Positions 22,197-30,922 of a DNA stretch of 64,000 bases are shown here, one piece after another. Both the position numbers and the translations under genes were made by a program. This stretch comes from Pseudomonas sp. WS 5079. Lineage in GTDB: Bacteria; Pseudomonadota; Gammaproteobacteria; Pseudomonadales; Pseudomonadaceae. The notes under the pieces were generated by a model. That model saw only the letters and a program-made list of their open reading frames with translations, did no database searches and was not told the origin of the DNA. Every line of letters begins with the position of its first letter. Positions within the stretch are counted from its first letter, which is position 1. The stretch covers positions 62,001-126,000 of the forward strand of contig NZ_JAAQWN010000013.1 in the NCBI RefSeq assembly GCF_012985465.1. Reading direction: 5' to 3'.

Positions 22197-23453
22197 TCAG
22201 CGAATCGGTACGACGTTGCGATCTCTGGTTTGATTGATAGCCGATGCCGACAGGCTGCCGGTGGCCGCGTTCTGGATATGTTCACTCCACCAAGCCATCA
22301 TCGGACGCCGGCGTTCGATGTAGTCAGTCCTGTTGTAGGCGCTACGAACTTCGTCCTTGTCGACGTGCGCCAGCGCGACCTCGATCAGTTCCGGATCCCA
22401 GCCATGCTCATTCAGGATGGTGCTCGCCATCGAGCGCAAGCCGTGGCTGACTAGACGGTCCTGAAAGCCCATGCGCTTCAACGCCATGTTGGCGGTCTGG
22501 CTATTGGCATGGATGCGGGGGTTTCTATCTGAGGGGAACACGTACTCTCTGTTACCACTGAGTTGCTTGAGCGTTTCCAGTAACGAAAGTGCCTGATCGG
22601 TGAGGGGGATTGTGTGCGGGCGCCGCTTTTTCATGCGCTCTGGCGGAATGGTCCAAATGCGCTTGTCGAAGTCGATATCTGCCCATCGTGTGGTGGCTGC
22701 TTCGGCGGGGCGGGTCATCGTGTGCAACTGCCATTCGATCAGGCAGCGGGTCGTACGCTTGATGCTGGCATTCGCGATTTCCATCATGAGCTCGGGAAGC
22801 TCCTCAGGTGGCAGCGCAGCCATGTTCTCTTTCTTGGGTTTCTTGAACACCGCCCGAATTCCATTGAGGGGGTTCGCAAATATCAGCCCGGAGTTGACCC
22901 CGTAGGTCATGATCTCGTTGAGTCGTTGACTCAATCGTTTCACGGTTTCGAGGCTCCCTTTGGCCTCGATTGGGCGAAGGATCTTGATAACCATCGGAGC
23001 AGTGATTTGAGAGAGCGGCGTTGTTTTCATGCTTGGGAACACATGGAGCGTCAGCGATCTCCAAATGTCTTCGGCGTAGGCTTTGGTTACGGAATCTTTC
23101 TTCAGCTCGAACCAGGCGGTGGCCACCTTCTCGAACGTGTGTTCAGTCTCAGCAAGTTTGGCTTGCCTTACCTCATCACGCTGGGTTTTGGGATCAATGC
23201 CCAAAGCGAGCAGCTCACGGGCCTCTGCTGCTTTCTTCCGGGCGTTGGCTAGCGAGAGGTCGGGGTATGGACCGAGCGCCATGTTAAGACGGGCTCTGGT
23301 CAACGGCTCGCGGTAATTGAAATTCCATATCATCGAGCCGCTGGCGCGTACTCGAAGCTGCAGGCCGTCGCCGTCGCTGAGGACGAAGTCTTTACCAGTT
23401 GCCTTGACTGCCTTGAGCTGGCGATCGGAGAGGCGGGTTGCGTTAGTAGGCAT
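22197..23453 (-). CDS. P4-type tyrosine integrase of the island
   Basis: 418 residues from ATG 23453, preceded by GGAGGT at good spacing; the frame runs further upstream but without such a site. It has the arm-binding N-terminal domain of P4 integrases (LSDRQLKAVKATGKDFVLSDGDGL), a core-binding domain and a catalytic domain with Arg248 (TMTRPAEA), His337-Arg340 (HGLR), His363 (LAHVD) and Tyr373. Members often insert at tRNA or ssrA 3' ends, which fits its place 187 bp from the tmRNA gene and facing away from it. GGRATACC repeats overlap its promoter region, so the enzyme may repress its own gene. Confidence 0.95.
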   Translation of the reverse strand: MPTNATRLSDRQLKAVKATGKDFVLSDGDGLQLRVRASGSMIWNFNYREPLTRARLNMALGPYPDLSLANARKKAAEARELLALGIDPKTQRDEVRQAKLAETEHTFEKVATAWFELKKDSVTKAYAEDIWRSLTLHVFPSMKTTPLSQITAPMVIKILRPIEAKGSLETVKRLSQRLNEIMTYGVNSGLIFANPLNGIRAVFKKPKKENMAALPPEELPELMMEIANASIKRTTRCLIEWQLHTMTRPAEAATTRWADIDFDKRIWTIPPERMKKRRPHTIPLTDQALSLLETLKQLSGNREYVFPSDRNPRIHANSQTANMALKRMGFQDRLVSHGLRSMASTILNEHGWDPELIEVALAHVDKDEVRSAYNRTDYIERRRPMMAWWSEHIQNAATGSLSASAINQTRDRNVVPIR

Positions 23454-23506
23454 GGGGGCTACCTCCAGCACCGTTTTGGTATCCTGAAAATAGCATTTGG
23501 TAACTC

Positions 23507-23526
23507 GGGATACCACCTGGGATACC
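23507..23526. repeat. right integrase arm-type repeats
   Basis: GGGATACC occurs at 23507-23514 and 23519-23526 with the same 12-bp period as the pair at 6938-6957 (17 of 20 bases shared). A third, inverted copy (GGTATCC) lies about 30 bases closer to the integrase start. Confidence 0.5.
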
Positions 23527-23602
23527 AAAGCGCATGGAACTCAGAAACCCTCCAAAGCCCTCAAAAGAGCTGAAACCCTCGTATTTACTGGATTTCAGAC
23601 AC

Positions 23603-23630
23603 AAAAAAAGACGTCCGTGGACGTCTTTAG
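23603..23630 (-). terminator. ssrA terminator and right attachment repeat
   Basis: Read leftward, AAAGACGTCC and GGACGTCTTT form a stem with a two-base loop followed by a T run, the intrinsic terminator of ssrA. Bases 23607-23630 match the left island repeat at 22 of 24 positions, so the attachment site appears to be the terminator itself. Confidence 0.75.
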
Positions 23631-23639
23631 ATGATGAAG

Positions 23640-24033
23640 TGGTGGAGCCGGGGGGATTTGAACCCCCGTCCGCCAGTACTCTGCTGTCGGTACTACATGC
23701 GTAGCCGTTTCTATTAAGTTAACCCTCAGCGACCCGAAGGGCAGGGTGCTTTGGGCGAGTTGTGTAAGTTTTAGCCGCTTCGTCCACAACGTACTGCACG
23801 GCGATTCTGTTCTATATGACAATCACTTTGGGTTTACAGACATCCCCTGATGATTGCTGGACCCGAAGGTACCAGGAGGGAAGGGCTAAGGCTGCTTACG
23901 CAGCGAGAGCGTATTCCCCGTAGGTTTCGTCATTGGCAACTATAGAAAGTTGCAACAGTGGATTTACGAGTTCTGTTACCAACTCGGCATGCACCTAAAG
24001 GTTCGCAACCGGCGTCGAATCCTAAACGGCCCC
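23640..24033 (-). ncRNA. ssrA: transfer-messenger RNA
   Basis: 394 nt. The 5' end (GGGGCCG) and the 3' end with the T-arm and CCA (read leftward, ending at 23640) form the alanyl tRNA-like domain. The tag frame at 23937-23896 reads ANDETYGEYALAA and a TAA stop, the Pseudomonas degradation tag. tmRNA with SmpB rescues stalled ribosomes and marks the nascent chain for proteolysis. The gene remains complete despite the island next to it. smpB lies 6.2 kb away on the same strand. Confidence 0.97.
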
Positions 24034-24135
24034 GTGCTTGTTGCTCGATGTGATCGTGAGCGACAAGCCTGCGCAGTGTACGTCAAACGGTCACAGAAGG
24101 CCAACCCGAAAGGTTGGCCTTGAGCGGTTGGCGGG

Positions 24136-24420
24136 TTATGGGTTGCCGCCTTTGTCCAGGTTCTGCAGGTCTTGCAGGGCCTTGGAGGTGATCTCGATAC
24201 ACTTCTTCTCATCACCGGCCGTGTGGGCAGCCTTGGCTTGGGAGACGGCAGTGTCGATCTCGCCGCTTTTGCCTGTGCTGTCAGTGGCGAGCAAGGCCTT
24301 GCTGTTGTTGATTTTATCCAGGTTGATCTGGCACAGATCTGCCTCGTTACCTGCGGCAAACACGGGTGAGGCCAGCATCGCAGCGGTAACGAATACACCA
24401 GCCAGTACGGAACGCTTCAT
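24136..24420 (-). CDS. small secreted protein of unknown function
   Basis: 94 residues from ATG 24420, preceded by AAGGAGA. Residues 1-22 are a Sec signal peptide ending SPVFA-A. The mature part (about 72 residues) is helical with two cysteines (DLCQINLDK and KKCIEITSK) that may form a disulphide; no named family recognised. It stands alone between ssrA and the lactate dehydrogenase, with 101 bp to the latter. Periplasmic location is predicted; function unknown. Confidence 0.8.
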   Translation of the reverse strand: MKRSVLAGVFVTAAMLASPVFAAGNEADLCQINLDKINNSKALLATDSTGKSGEIDTAVSQAKAAHTAGDEKKCIEITSKALQDLQNLDKGGNP

Positions 24421-24521
24421 GGGTATCTCCTTGTGCAAAGAGGTCTCGATGCTGCGCGGTACGTGCGGGCAGCCGGCGAGGTCATGGGTCGGCCCCGGTT
24501 GCCCGGGGCTTAAGCAAGTGA

Positions 24522-27356
24522 CTACGCCAGTGCGCAGGGGTTCGTTTTTATTGCGCGGGCCTGGGTCACCCGGTCGACCAGGTAGACCAGGCCGTGGTAA
24601 TCAATCCCACCGTGCTGGGTCAGACCGATCTCACAGGTGCGGCTGGTGGAGATGCCTTCGCTGCAGTACTGCACCGCGTCTTTTAGGGAGCGCAAGGAGT
24701 GGGCATTGAGTTCCGGCGTGGTGAAGCCTTTATCGCCGGCGAACCCGCAGCAGTGGATGCCTTCGGGGATTACCACGTTGTTGCTGCAACGCCGGGCGAG
24801 GTCGATCAGGGCCTGGCTTTCGCCCAGGTGCTGGGTGCTGCAGGTGACATGCACGGCAATCGGCGCGTCCTGGGGTGTGAAGTCCAGGCGGTCCATCAGG
24901 TGGGTGCGGATAAAACGGACCGGGTCGTAGAGGTCCAGGCGTGTTTGCCCCAGGTCTTGGACCAGGCGCAGGGTGCAGGGGCTGGTGTCGCAGTAGATCG
25001 GGTCGAGGCCGCCACGGCTGGCGTGGAGCAGGGCGCCGATCAGTTCCTGGCGCTTGTGCTCGGCCTGTTCGGCGTAGCCTTTGGAGGCAAAGGGCTGGCC
25101 GCAGCATAGGCTGTCGGGATTGTCCGGAATGACTACCTGGTAGCCGGCTTTTTCCAGCAGGCCGCGGGTTTTGTCGTACAGCGACATTTGCTCTTTGTCG
25201 CCGGCTGCCGGGCCCATTGCCCGCGATACACAGGCTGCGAGGTAGACCACCCGTGGGCGTTCATCGTTGACGGCGGGGCTGAAGCGGATGGCTTTTTCCG
25301 GCTGTGGCATGGCGCTGGTCCACTGCGGGATTTGTCCCTTGGACAGCTTAGTCACGGAGGCTGAGAGTTTCGCCAGGCGGGGTGCGCCGAGCAGCATGCG
25401 TGCGCCGTTGGCCACATGCAGGGTGAAGCGTGCACCTTGCAGCGCGGTGGAGAAATGGCTGGCCAGCCACTCGGCGGTTTTCGTACTGCCTGCTTCACGG
25501 CTGCGCAGTTTTTTCACCAGGTCGCCGGTATTGATGCCTACCGGGCAGCGCTGGGCGCACAAGCCGGTGGCGGCACACGTGTCGATGCCTTGATAGTGAT
25601 ACGCCGCTTCCAGTTCGGTGGTGTCGATGCCCGCGCGTTTGCGTGCCTGGATATCGCGCCAGATCACAATGCGCTGGCGCGGGCTCAGGGTCAGGCCCTT
25701 GGAGGGGCATACCGGCTCGCAGAAACCGCACTCGATGCACTTATCCACAATCTCATCGGCGGCCGGCAGGGGCTTGAGGTTTTTGAGGTGGATTTGCGGG
25801 TCTTCGCTGAGCACCACGTCCGGGTTGAGAATGCCGTTGGGGTCGAGCAGGCGCTTGAGTTGCCACATCAATTGATAGGCATCGCTACCCCATTCCAGTT
25901 CGACGAAGGGCGCCATATTGCGCCCGGTGCCGTGCTCGGCTTTCAGCGAACCGCCGAACTCCACGGCCACCAGTTGCGCCACGTCATCCATGAACGCCTG
26001 GTAGCGTGTGACTTCTTCCGCGCTGTTGAAGCCTTGGGTGAACACAAAGTGCAGATTGCCTTCCAGGGCGTGTCCGAAAAGGATGGCTTCATCGTAGTGA
26101 TGCTTGTCGAACAACTCGATCAAGCGATTCACGCCAATGGCCAGTTGCTCTACCGGGAAGGTCACGTCTTCGATGATCACCGTGGTGCCCGTCTTGCGTA
26201 CGGCGCCGACGGCAGGGAAGGTGTCCTTGCGGATTGCCCACAGGCGTGCGTTTTCCAGCGGGTCTTCGGTGAAGTCGACTTGCTTCTCGACCGGGAAGTC
26301 GGCCAGCGAGGCCATGATCAGCGCCAGTTGCTCATGCAGCAATGTGGATGAGGCTGCGCGGGATTCGATCAAGAGCGCGCAGGCACCTTCCGATAGCTGT
26401 TGTACGAAAGCGGGCATGCCGGGTTTGTCTTGCACCGAGCGCATGCTGCGTCGGTCCAGCAACTCGACCGCCGACACGGGCTGGGTTTTCAGCACGGTCA
26501 CGGCGTTGCAGCAAGTTTCTACATCGGGGAACACGATCAGGGCCGATGCCTTGTTGGGGTGATCGATCACCGTGTCGTAGGTCACTGCGCTGATAAAGCC
26601 TAGGGTGCCTTCGGAGCCCACCAGCAAATGGCTGAGGATATCCAGCGGCTCGTCGAAATCCACCAGGGCATTGAGTGACAGGCCGGTGGTATTTTTCAGA
26701 CGGTATTTATGGCGGATTTTCGCCGCCAATTCAGAATTGGCCCGGGTCTCGCGGCCCAGGGTGGCCAGGCGCTCAAGCAACTGGCTGTGTTGCTCGCGGA
26801 AGGCCGCGACGCTGGCGGCATCCTCGGTGTCGAGACGGCTGCCGTCGGCCAGCACCAGGCGAATCCCGGCCAGGGTGTGGTAGGTGTTCTGGGCAGTGCC
26901 GCAGCACATGCCGCTGGCATTGTTGGCGACAATTCCGCCGATCTTGCAGGCATTGATCGACGCCGGATCCGGGCCGATCTTACGCCCGAACGGCGCAAGC
27001 CAGGCGTTGGCCTGGGCCCCGATCACTCCCGGTTGAAGGCGGATTTGCGTACCTTGGCCCCGAATCTCGCGGCCGTTCCAGTTATCGCCGAGTACGATCA
27101 GCACCGAATCGCTGATGGCCTGGCCGGAGAGGCTGGTGCCGGCTGCACGAAAGGTCACTGGCACGCGGTCGCGTTGCGCCAGTTGCAGGAGTTCGACCAC
27201 CTCATCTTCCGATTCGACGCGGATCACCAGCTGTGGGATCAGTCGGTAAAAACTGGCGTCGGTGCCGAAAGCCAGGGTGGAAAGAGGATCGTCGAAGCGC
27301 CGATCTTTCGGGATCAGTCGTGCGACAGCATCAAGGAACGCGATGGGCAGACTCAT
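24522..27356 (-). CDS. FAD/iron-sulphur D-lactate dehydrogenase
   Basis: 944 residues from ATG 27356, with GGAGGA upstream. The N-terminal half is an FAD-binding oxidase of the lactate/glycolate group (VTFRAAGTSLSGQA, GGIVANNASGMCCG, KAEHGTGRNMAPF). The C-terminal half is an Fe-S module with CIECGFCEPVCP (from Cys540) and CAATGLCAQRCPVG, then two CCG-type segments (CCGQPFASKG, CCGFAGDKGF). This single-chain form oxidises D-lactate and passes electrons to the respiratory chain at the membrane. It follows lldP and is divergent from lldR, which supports lactate. D-2-hydroxyglutarate or glycolate as substrate is less likely but not excluded. Confidence 0.88.
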   Translation of the reverse strand: MSLPIAFLDAVARLIPKDRRFDDPLSTLAFGTDASFYRLIPQLVIRVESEDEVVELLQLAQRDRVPVTFRAAGTSLSGQAISDSVLIVLGDNWNGREIRGQGTQIRLQPGVIGAQANAWLAPFGRKIGPDPASINACKIGGIVANNASGMCCGTAQNTYHTLAGIRLVLADGSRLDTEDAASVAAFREQHSQLLERLATLGRETRANSELAAKIRHKYRLKNTTGLSLNALVDFDEPLDILSHLLVGSEGTLGFISAVTYDTVIDHPNKASALIVFPDVETCCNAVTVLKTQPVSAVELLDRRSMRSVQDKPGMPAFVQQLSEGACALLIESRAASSTLLHEQLALIMASLADFPVEKQVDFTEDPLENARLWAIRKDTFPAVGAVRKTGTTVIIEDVTFPVEQLAIGVNRLIELFDKHHYDEAILFGHALEGNLHFVFTQGFNSAEEVTRYQAFMDDVAQLVAVEFGGSLKAEHGTGRNMAPFVELEWGSDAYQLMWQLKRLLDPNGILNPDVVLSEDPQIHLKNLKPLPAADEIVDKCIECGFCEPVCPSKGLTLSPRQRIVIWRDIQARKRAGIDTTELEAAYHYQGIDTCAATGLCAQRCPVGINTGDLVKKLRSREAGSTKTAEWLASHFSTALQGARFTLHVANGARMLLGAPRLAKLSASVTKLSKGQIPQWTSAMPQPEKAIRFSPAVNDERPRVVYLAACVSRAMGPAAGDKEQMSLYDKTRGLLEKAGYQVVIPDNPDSLCCGQPFASKGYAEQAEHKRQELIGALLHASRGGLDPIYCDTSPCTLRLVQDLGQTRLDLYDPVRFIRTHLMDRLDFTPQDAPIAVHVTCSTQHLGESQALIDLARRCSNNVVIPEGIHCCGFAGDKGFTTPELNAHSLRSLKDAVQYCSEGISTSRTCEIGLTQHGGIDYHGLVYLVDRVTQARAIKTNPCALA

Positions 27357-27482
27357 GGGTCCTCCAGGATCAGCAGCACCCAGTCTGGGGAGCCTGGACG
27401 CCACGGTCCAGCAGACTGGGTTGTGAATAGCTGACGCCGCAAGGCGGCTGCGGCGTCGGTTCTTACGGTATTGCCTGTGGTC

Positions 27483-29177
27483 TTAATGCACCAGCATGCC
27501 GGTGAACCAGTACGCCTGGGCGTAAGTAATCAGGCCGACAATCGTGGCGAAAAACAGACTGTGCTTGAGGGTGAAGCGGAACAGGTCGGATTCCTTGCCC
27601 ACAAGGCCGGTCGCGGCGCAGGCCACGGCGATCGATTGCGGGGAAATCATCTTGCCGGTCACGCCGCCACTGGTATTCGCCGCTACTAGCAGGGTGTCGT
27701 TGACGCCGATCTGGTGGGCGGTGGTGGCTTGCAGGGAGCTGAACAGGGCGTTGGACGAGGTGTCGGAACCGGTGAGGAACACGCCCAGCCAGCCAAGGAA
27801 CGGCGAGAAGAACGGGAATGCCGCACCGGTGCCGGCCAGTACCAGGGCCATGGTCGAAGACATGCCGGAGTAGTTGGTCACGAACGCGAACGCCAACACC
27901 ATGCCGATGGACAGGATCGGCCAGCGCAGCTCGTAGAAGGTCTCTTTCAAAGTGGTCAGACCAGTTTTGAAATTGATCTTCAGCACCAGCATGGAGATCA
28001 GTGCGGAGAAGAAAATCGCCGTGCCGGTGGCGGAAATCGGATCCAGCTTGAACACTGCTGGGATGGCGGTCGGGTTGGTGACGATCGGCGCAACCTTGAT
28101 CACCATCTGGTCCAGGTGCGGAATCGCAAAGTTGAACACCCAGCTGTACATCGAGCCGCCGGCGGCGAACATCGCCTTGAACGGCTTGAGGGTCCAGATG
28201 GTCACCAGCACGGTCAGGATCAGGAACGGCGACCAGGCCTTGAAAATTTCCATCAGGCTGTAAGGCGATGCCACGGAAGTGCGCGGCTGGCCGAAACCGC
28301 CGACGCTGCCGGTAACCGAAACGCTGGAGGTGGCGCCAGCAATCTGTGCGCCCGCAGTGCGCTTGGGCTGCCAGACTTTCAGGAACAGGGTCAGGGAAAT
28401 CAGGCTGGCCAGGGCCGAGGTGATGTCCGGCAGTTCCGGGCCGATAAAGTTGGAGGTGAAGTACTGGGTAATGGCAAAGCTCAAGCCGGCCACCAGTGCC
28501 GCAGGCCAGGTTTCCTTGACGCCGCGCACACCGTCCATCATGAACACCAGCCAGAACGGTACGAACAGCGACAGCAGTGGCAGTTGGCGGCCGGTCATGG
28601 CGCCGATCTTGAAGGCGTCGATGCCGGTGACCTGGCCAGCCACGATGATCGGGATCCCCAGGGCGCCGAACGCCACTGGCGCGGTGTTGGCAATCAGGCA
28701 CAGGCCGGCGGCGTACAGTGGGTTGAAGCCCAGTCCTACCAGCAGTGCGGCAGTAATCGCCACGGGTGCGCCGAAACCGGCGGCGCCTTCGAGGAATGCA
28801 CCGAAGCAGAAGCCGATCAGCAGCACTTGCAGGCGCTGGTCATCGGTAATCGACAGCACGGAGCTGCGGATCACTTCGAACTGGCCGCTCTTTACCGTCA
28901 GTTTGTAGAGGAACACTGCGGCGACGATGATCCAGGCGATTGGCCACAGGCCGTAGGCAAAGCCGTAGCCGGCAGCGGCGAATGCCATGTCGACCGGCAT
29001 CTGGAAAGCGAAGATCGCCACCAGGATCGACAACGCCAGGGTGATGCTCCCCGCAACATGGCCTTTGAGGCGAAACACCGCCAGGGCCAGGAAGAAAAAT
29101 ACGATGGGAATAACGGCGGCCAGTGCGGACAGGCCAAGGCTGCCGAGTGGGCTGTAAAGCTGTTGCCAGGTTTGCAT
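27483..29177 (-). CDS. lldP: lactate permease
   Basis: 564 residues with 12-14 hydrophobic segments and LctP-family blocks (FLEGAAGFGAPVAITAALLV, SPFLGWLGVFLTGSDTSSN, LFSSLQATTAHQIGV). Imports lactate with protons; family members also carry glycolate. First gene of the leftward lactate operon, with the dehydrogenase 126 bp downstream. The promoter region contains a consensus LldR/PdhR-type operator 52 bp upstream of its ATG, so repression relieved by lactate is likely. No lldD gene lies between permease and dehydrogenase. Confidence 0.95.
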   Translation of the reverse strand: MQTWQQLYSPLGSLGLSALAAVIPIVFFFLALAVFRLKGHVAGSITLALSILVAIFAFQMPVDMAFAAAGYGFAYGLWPIAWIIVAAVFLYKLTVKSGQFEVIRSSVLSITDDQRLQVLLIGFCFGAFLEGAAGFGAPVAITAALLVGLGFNPLYAAGLCLIANTAPVAFGALGIPIIVAGQVTGIDAFKIGAMTGRQLPLLSLFVPFWLVFMMDGVRGVKETWPAALVAGLSFAITQYFTSNFIGPELPDITSALASLISLTLFLKVWQPKRTAGAQIAGATSSVSVTGSVGGFGQPRTSVASPYSLMEIFKAWSPFLILTVLVTIWTLKPFKAMFAAGGSMYSWVFNFAIPHLDQMVIKVAPIVTNPTAIPAVFKLDPISATGTAIFFSALISMLVLKINFKTGLTTLKETFYELRWPILSIGMVLAFAFVTNYSGMSSTMALVLAGTGAAFPFFSPFLGWLGVFLTGSDTSSNALFSSLQATTAHQIGVNDTLLVAANTSGGVTGKMISPQSIAVACAATGLVGKESDLFRFTLKHSLFFATIVGLITYAQAYWFTGMLVH

Positions 29178-29228
29178 ATGGGGTGGCCCCTAATTGTTGT
29201 TGGTCATGCATGCTCAGCTGATTTGGGT

Positions 29229-29245
29229 AATTGGTAAGACCAATT
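29229..29245. promoter_or_regulatory. LldR operator
   Basis: AATTGGTAAGACCAATT is a perfect 7-bp dyad around AAG, matching the ATTGGT-N3-ACCAAT site of the PdhR/LldR branch of GntR regulators. It lies between lldP and the divergent lldR. Confidence 0.85.
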
Positions 29246-29437
29246 TACAATCGCTGATGGCTAGGTTAAGAGCCTTCGGGGTGATGTGTCAATTTGCCGC
29301 CTGAGAAACTTTGGTCGCATGTCGGCGGGCGCGGGGTCTGATCGGTGTAATCAAAGGGGCTCTGATAGGTGCCGACAGCGCGGCAATAGGCCAGAATAGA
29401 GGGCCCGGCGAGTGGCCGGGATCGTGGAGAGTCAGTT

Positions 29438-30205
29438 ATGGCGTTTGATCAGGTGCGTCAGCGCCGTTTGTCCGACGATATTGTCGAGCAGCTTGAGGGC
29501 ATGATCCTTGAGGGCACGTTGAAGTCGGGCGAGCGATTGCCAGCCGAGCGCGCACTGGCTGAACAGTTTGGTGTGTCGCGGCCGTCGTTGCGCGAGGCGA
29601 TCCAGAAGCTGGCGGCCAAGGGGTTGCTGGTCAGTCGTCAGGGCGGCGGCAACTATGTGGTGGAGACGCTGGGTTCAACCTTCAGCGACCCATTGCTGCA
29701 TCTGCTGGAAAACAACCCCGAAGCCCAGCGTGATCTGTTGGAGTTTCGTCAGACGCTCGAGGCGTCTTGCGCCTATTACGCGGCGTTGCGCGCCACGGAA
29801 GTGGACCGCGAGCGGCTGACGGCAGCCTTTGATGCCTTGCAGGATTGCTACACGCGTGACGATGAGGTGAGCCGTATTGAAGAGGGCGCGGCCGATGCCA
29901 GGTTTCACTTGGCTATCGCCGAAGCGAGCCACAATGCGGTATTGCTGCACACCATTCGCGGTTTGTTTGATCTGCTCAAGCGTAACGTGGTGACCAATAT
30001 CGGTGGCATGTACCAGCAACGCAGCGAAACCCGCGACATGCTGATCAATCAGCATCGCGACTTGTACTTGGCGATTATCGAAGGGCGGGCGGAACAGGCG
30101 CGGGAAGTTTCAACACGTCACCTGCTGTACGTGCAGGAAGTGTTGGAAGAAGTGCGTCAGGAAGTGCAGCGCATGGCGCGGGCGGAGCGGCGCAAGGGGA
30201 TGTGA
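29438..30205 (+). CDS. lldR: GntR/FadR-family lactate-responsive regulator
   Basis: 255 residues. The N-terminal GntR winged helix (about 8-75: LEGMILEGTLKSGERLPAER, VSRPSLREAIQKLAAKGLL) is followed by an FCD ligand-binding domain (FHLAIAEASHN, HRDLYLAIIEG) with metal-binding histidines. Such LldR/PdhR proteins repress lactate operons until L- or D-lactate binds. It is divergent from lldP and the matching dyad lies between the two genes. A REP-like hairpin (30221-30238) follows the stop codon. Confidence 0.92.
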   Translation: MAFDQVRQRRLSDDIVEQLEGMILEGTLKSGERLPAERALAEQFGVSRPSLREAIQKLAAKGLLVSRQGGGNYVVETLGSTFSDPLLHLLENNPEAQRDLLEFRQTLEASCAYYAALRATEVDRERLTAAFDALQDCYTRDDEVSRIEEGAADARFHLAIAEASHNAVLLHTIRGLFDLLKRNVVTNIGGMYQQRSETRDMLINQHRDLYLAIIEGRAEQAREVSTRHLLYVQEVLEEVRQEVQRMARAERRKGM

Positions 30206-30220
30206 TCGGCAGTTGCGGCG

Positions 30221-30238
30221 CAGGGAGCAGGCTCCCTG
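30221..30238. repeat. short REP-like hairpin
   Basis: CAGGGAGC and GCTCCCTG with a two-base spacer, 15 bases after the lldR stop; similar to half of a Pseudomonas REP element. Could also serve as a weak terminator between convergent lldR and smpB. Confidence 0.5.
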
Positions 30239-30271
30239 GCCACACGGGCTTGCATCAAGGGCCGGGGAAGA

Positions 30272-30754
30272 TCAGTCTTCCTTGCCCTTGTTGCGTACGG
30301 CGCGCTGCAATTCCCGGTTGGAGTCGCGCTCGCGCTCGGTATCACGCTTGTCGTATTCCTTCTTGCCCTTGCCCAGTGCGATCTCGCACTTGACCAGGTG
30401 CTTGCTCCAGTACCACGACAGGCAGACGCAGGCGTAGCCCTTCTGTTGTACGGCAGCGGCGAGCTTTTCCAGTTCGCGCGCATTGAGCAGTAGCTTGCGC
30501 GTACGCACTGGGTCGGCAATGACGTGGGTGCTGGCGGTCATCAACGGCGTGATATGACTGCCGAGCAGCCAGGCCTCGCCATCCTTGAGCAGCACGTAAC
30601 TGTCGACCAGCTGCAACTTGCTGGCGCGCAGACTTTTTACTTCCCAGCCGGCCAGGACCAGACCAGCCTCGAACCGATGTTCGATGAAGTAATCGTGTCG
30701 CGCCTTTTTGTTCTGCGCGATGGTCCCTGTTGGGTGTTTCTTTTGTTTAGCCAT
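30272..30754 (-). CDS. smpB: SsrA-binding protein
   Basis: 160 residues from ATG 30754. It has SmpB features: N-terminal QNKKARHDYFIEHRFEAGLVL, the GWEVKSLRASK loop of the OB fold, and a basic C-terminal tail (KGKKEYDKRDTERERD) that sits in the ribosomal mRNA channel. It delivers tmRNA to stalled ribosomes. Divergent from ratA, the usual Pseudomonas arrangement. Confidence 0.97.
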   Translation of the reverse strand: MAKQKKHPTGTIAQNKKARHDYFIEHRFEAGLVLAGWEVKSLRASKLQLVDSYVLLKDGEAWLLGSHITPLMTASTHVIADPVRTRKLLLNARELEKLAAAVQQKGYACVCLSWYWSKHLVKCEIALGKGKKEYDKRDTERERDSNRELQRAVRNKGKED

Positions 30755-30922
30755 AGGGGCGGCATTATAGGGAGTTGCGAGCGTGTCGGCTACGGTCAAC
30801 CTGCGTGCTTGAGCGTGTTGGACGAATCCCGGACAATACCGCCAGGTTTCTGGTTTTTTTCTCTCGCGAATCGGGCAGTCTTTTCGCGATGTTTGCCGCT
30901 CAGCTTCGGAAATAACGTTCCC

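Larger units (their letters stand above)
6844..23630. mobile_element. ssrA-associated genomic island (about 16.8 kb)
   Basis: The island is bounded by a 24-bp direct repeat matching at 22 positions (6844-6867 and 23607-23630), the right copy being the ssrA terminator stem. Just inside each end are paired 12-bp-spaced GGRATACC repeats. A P4-type integrase lies next to ssrA, a classic target of that enzyme family. The contents differ from the flanks: a type I restriction locus, an AT-rich kinase/receiver pair, a second recombinase operon and decayed gene relics, while both flanks are ordinary Pseudomonas genes. No conjugation or phage structural genes are present, so it is an integrative island rather than a prophage or self-transmissible element. 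Exact ends are inferred. Confidence 0.8.

Noticed and set aside
6844..23630. Prophage
   Set aside because: No capsid, terminase, tail, lysis or phage repressor genes; only recombinases, restriction and the kinase pair.
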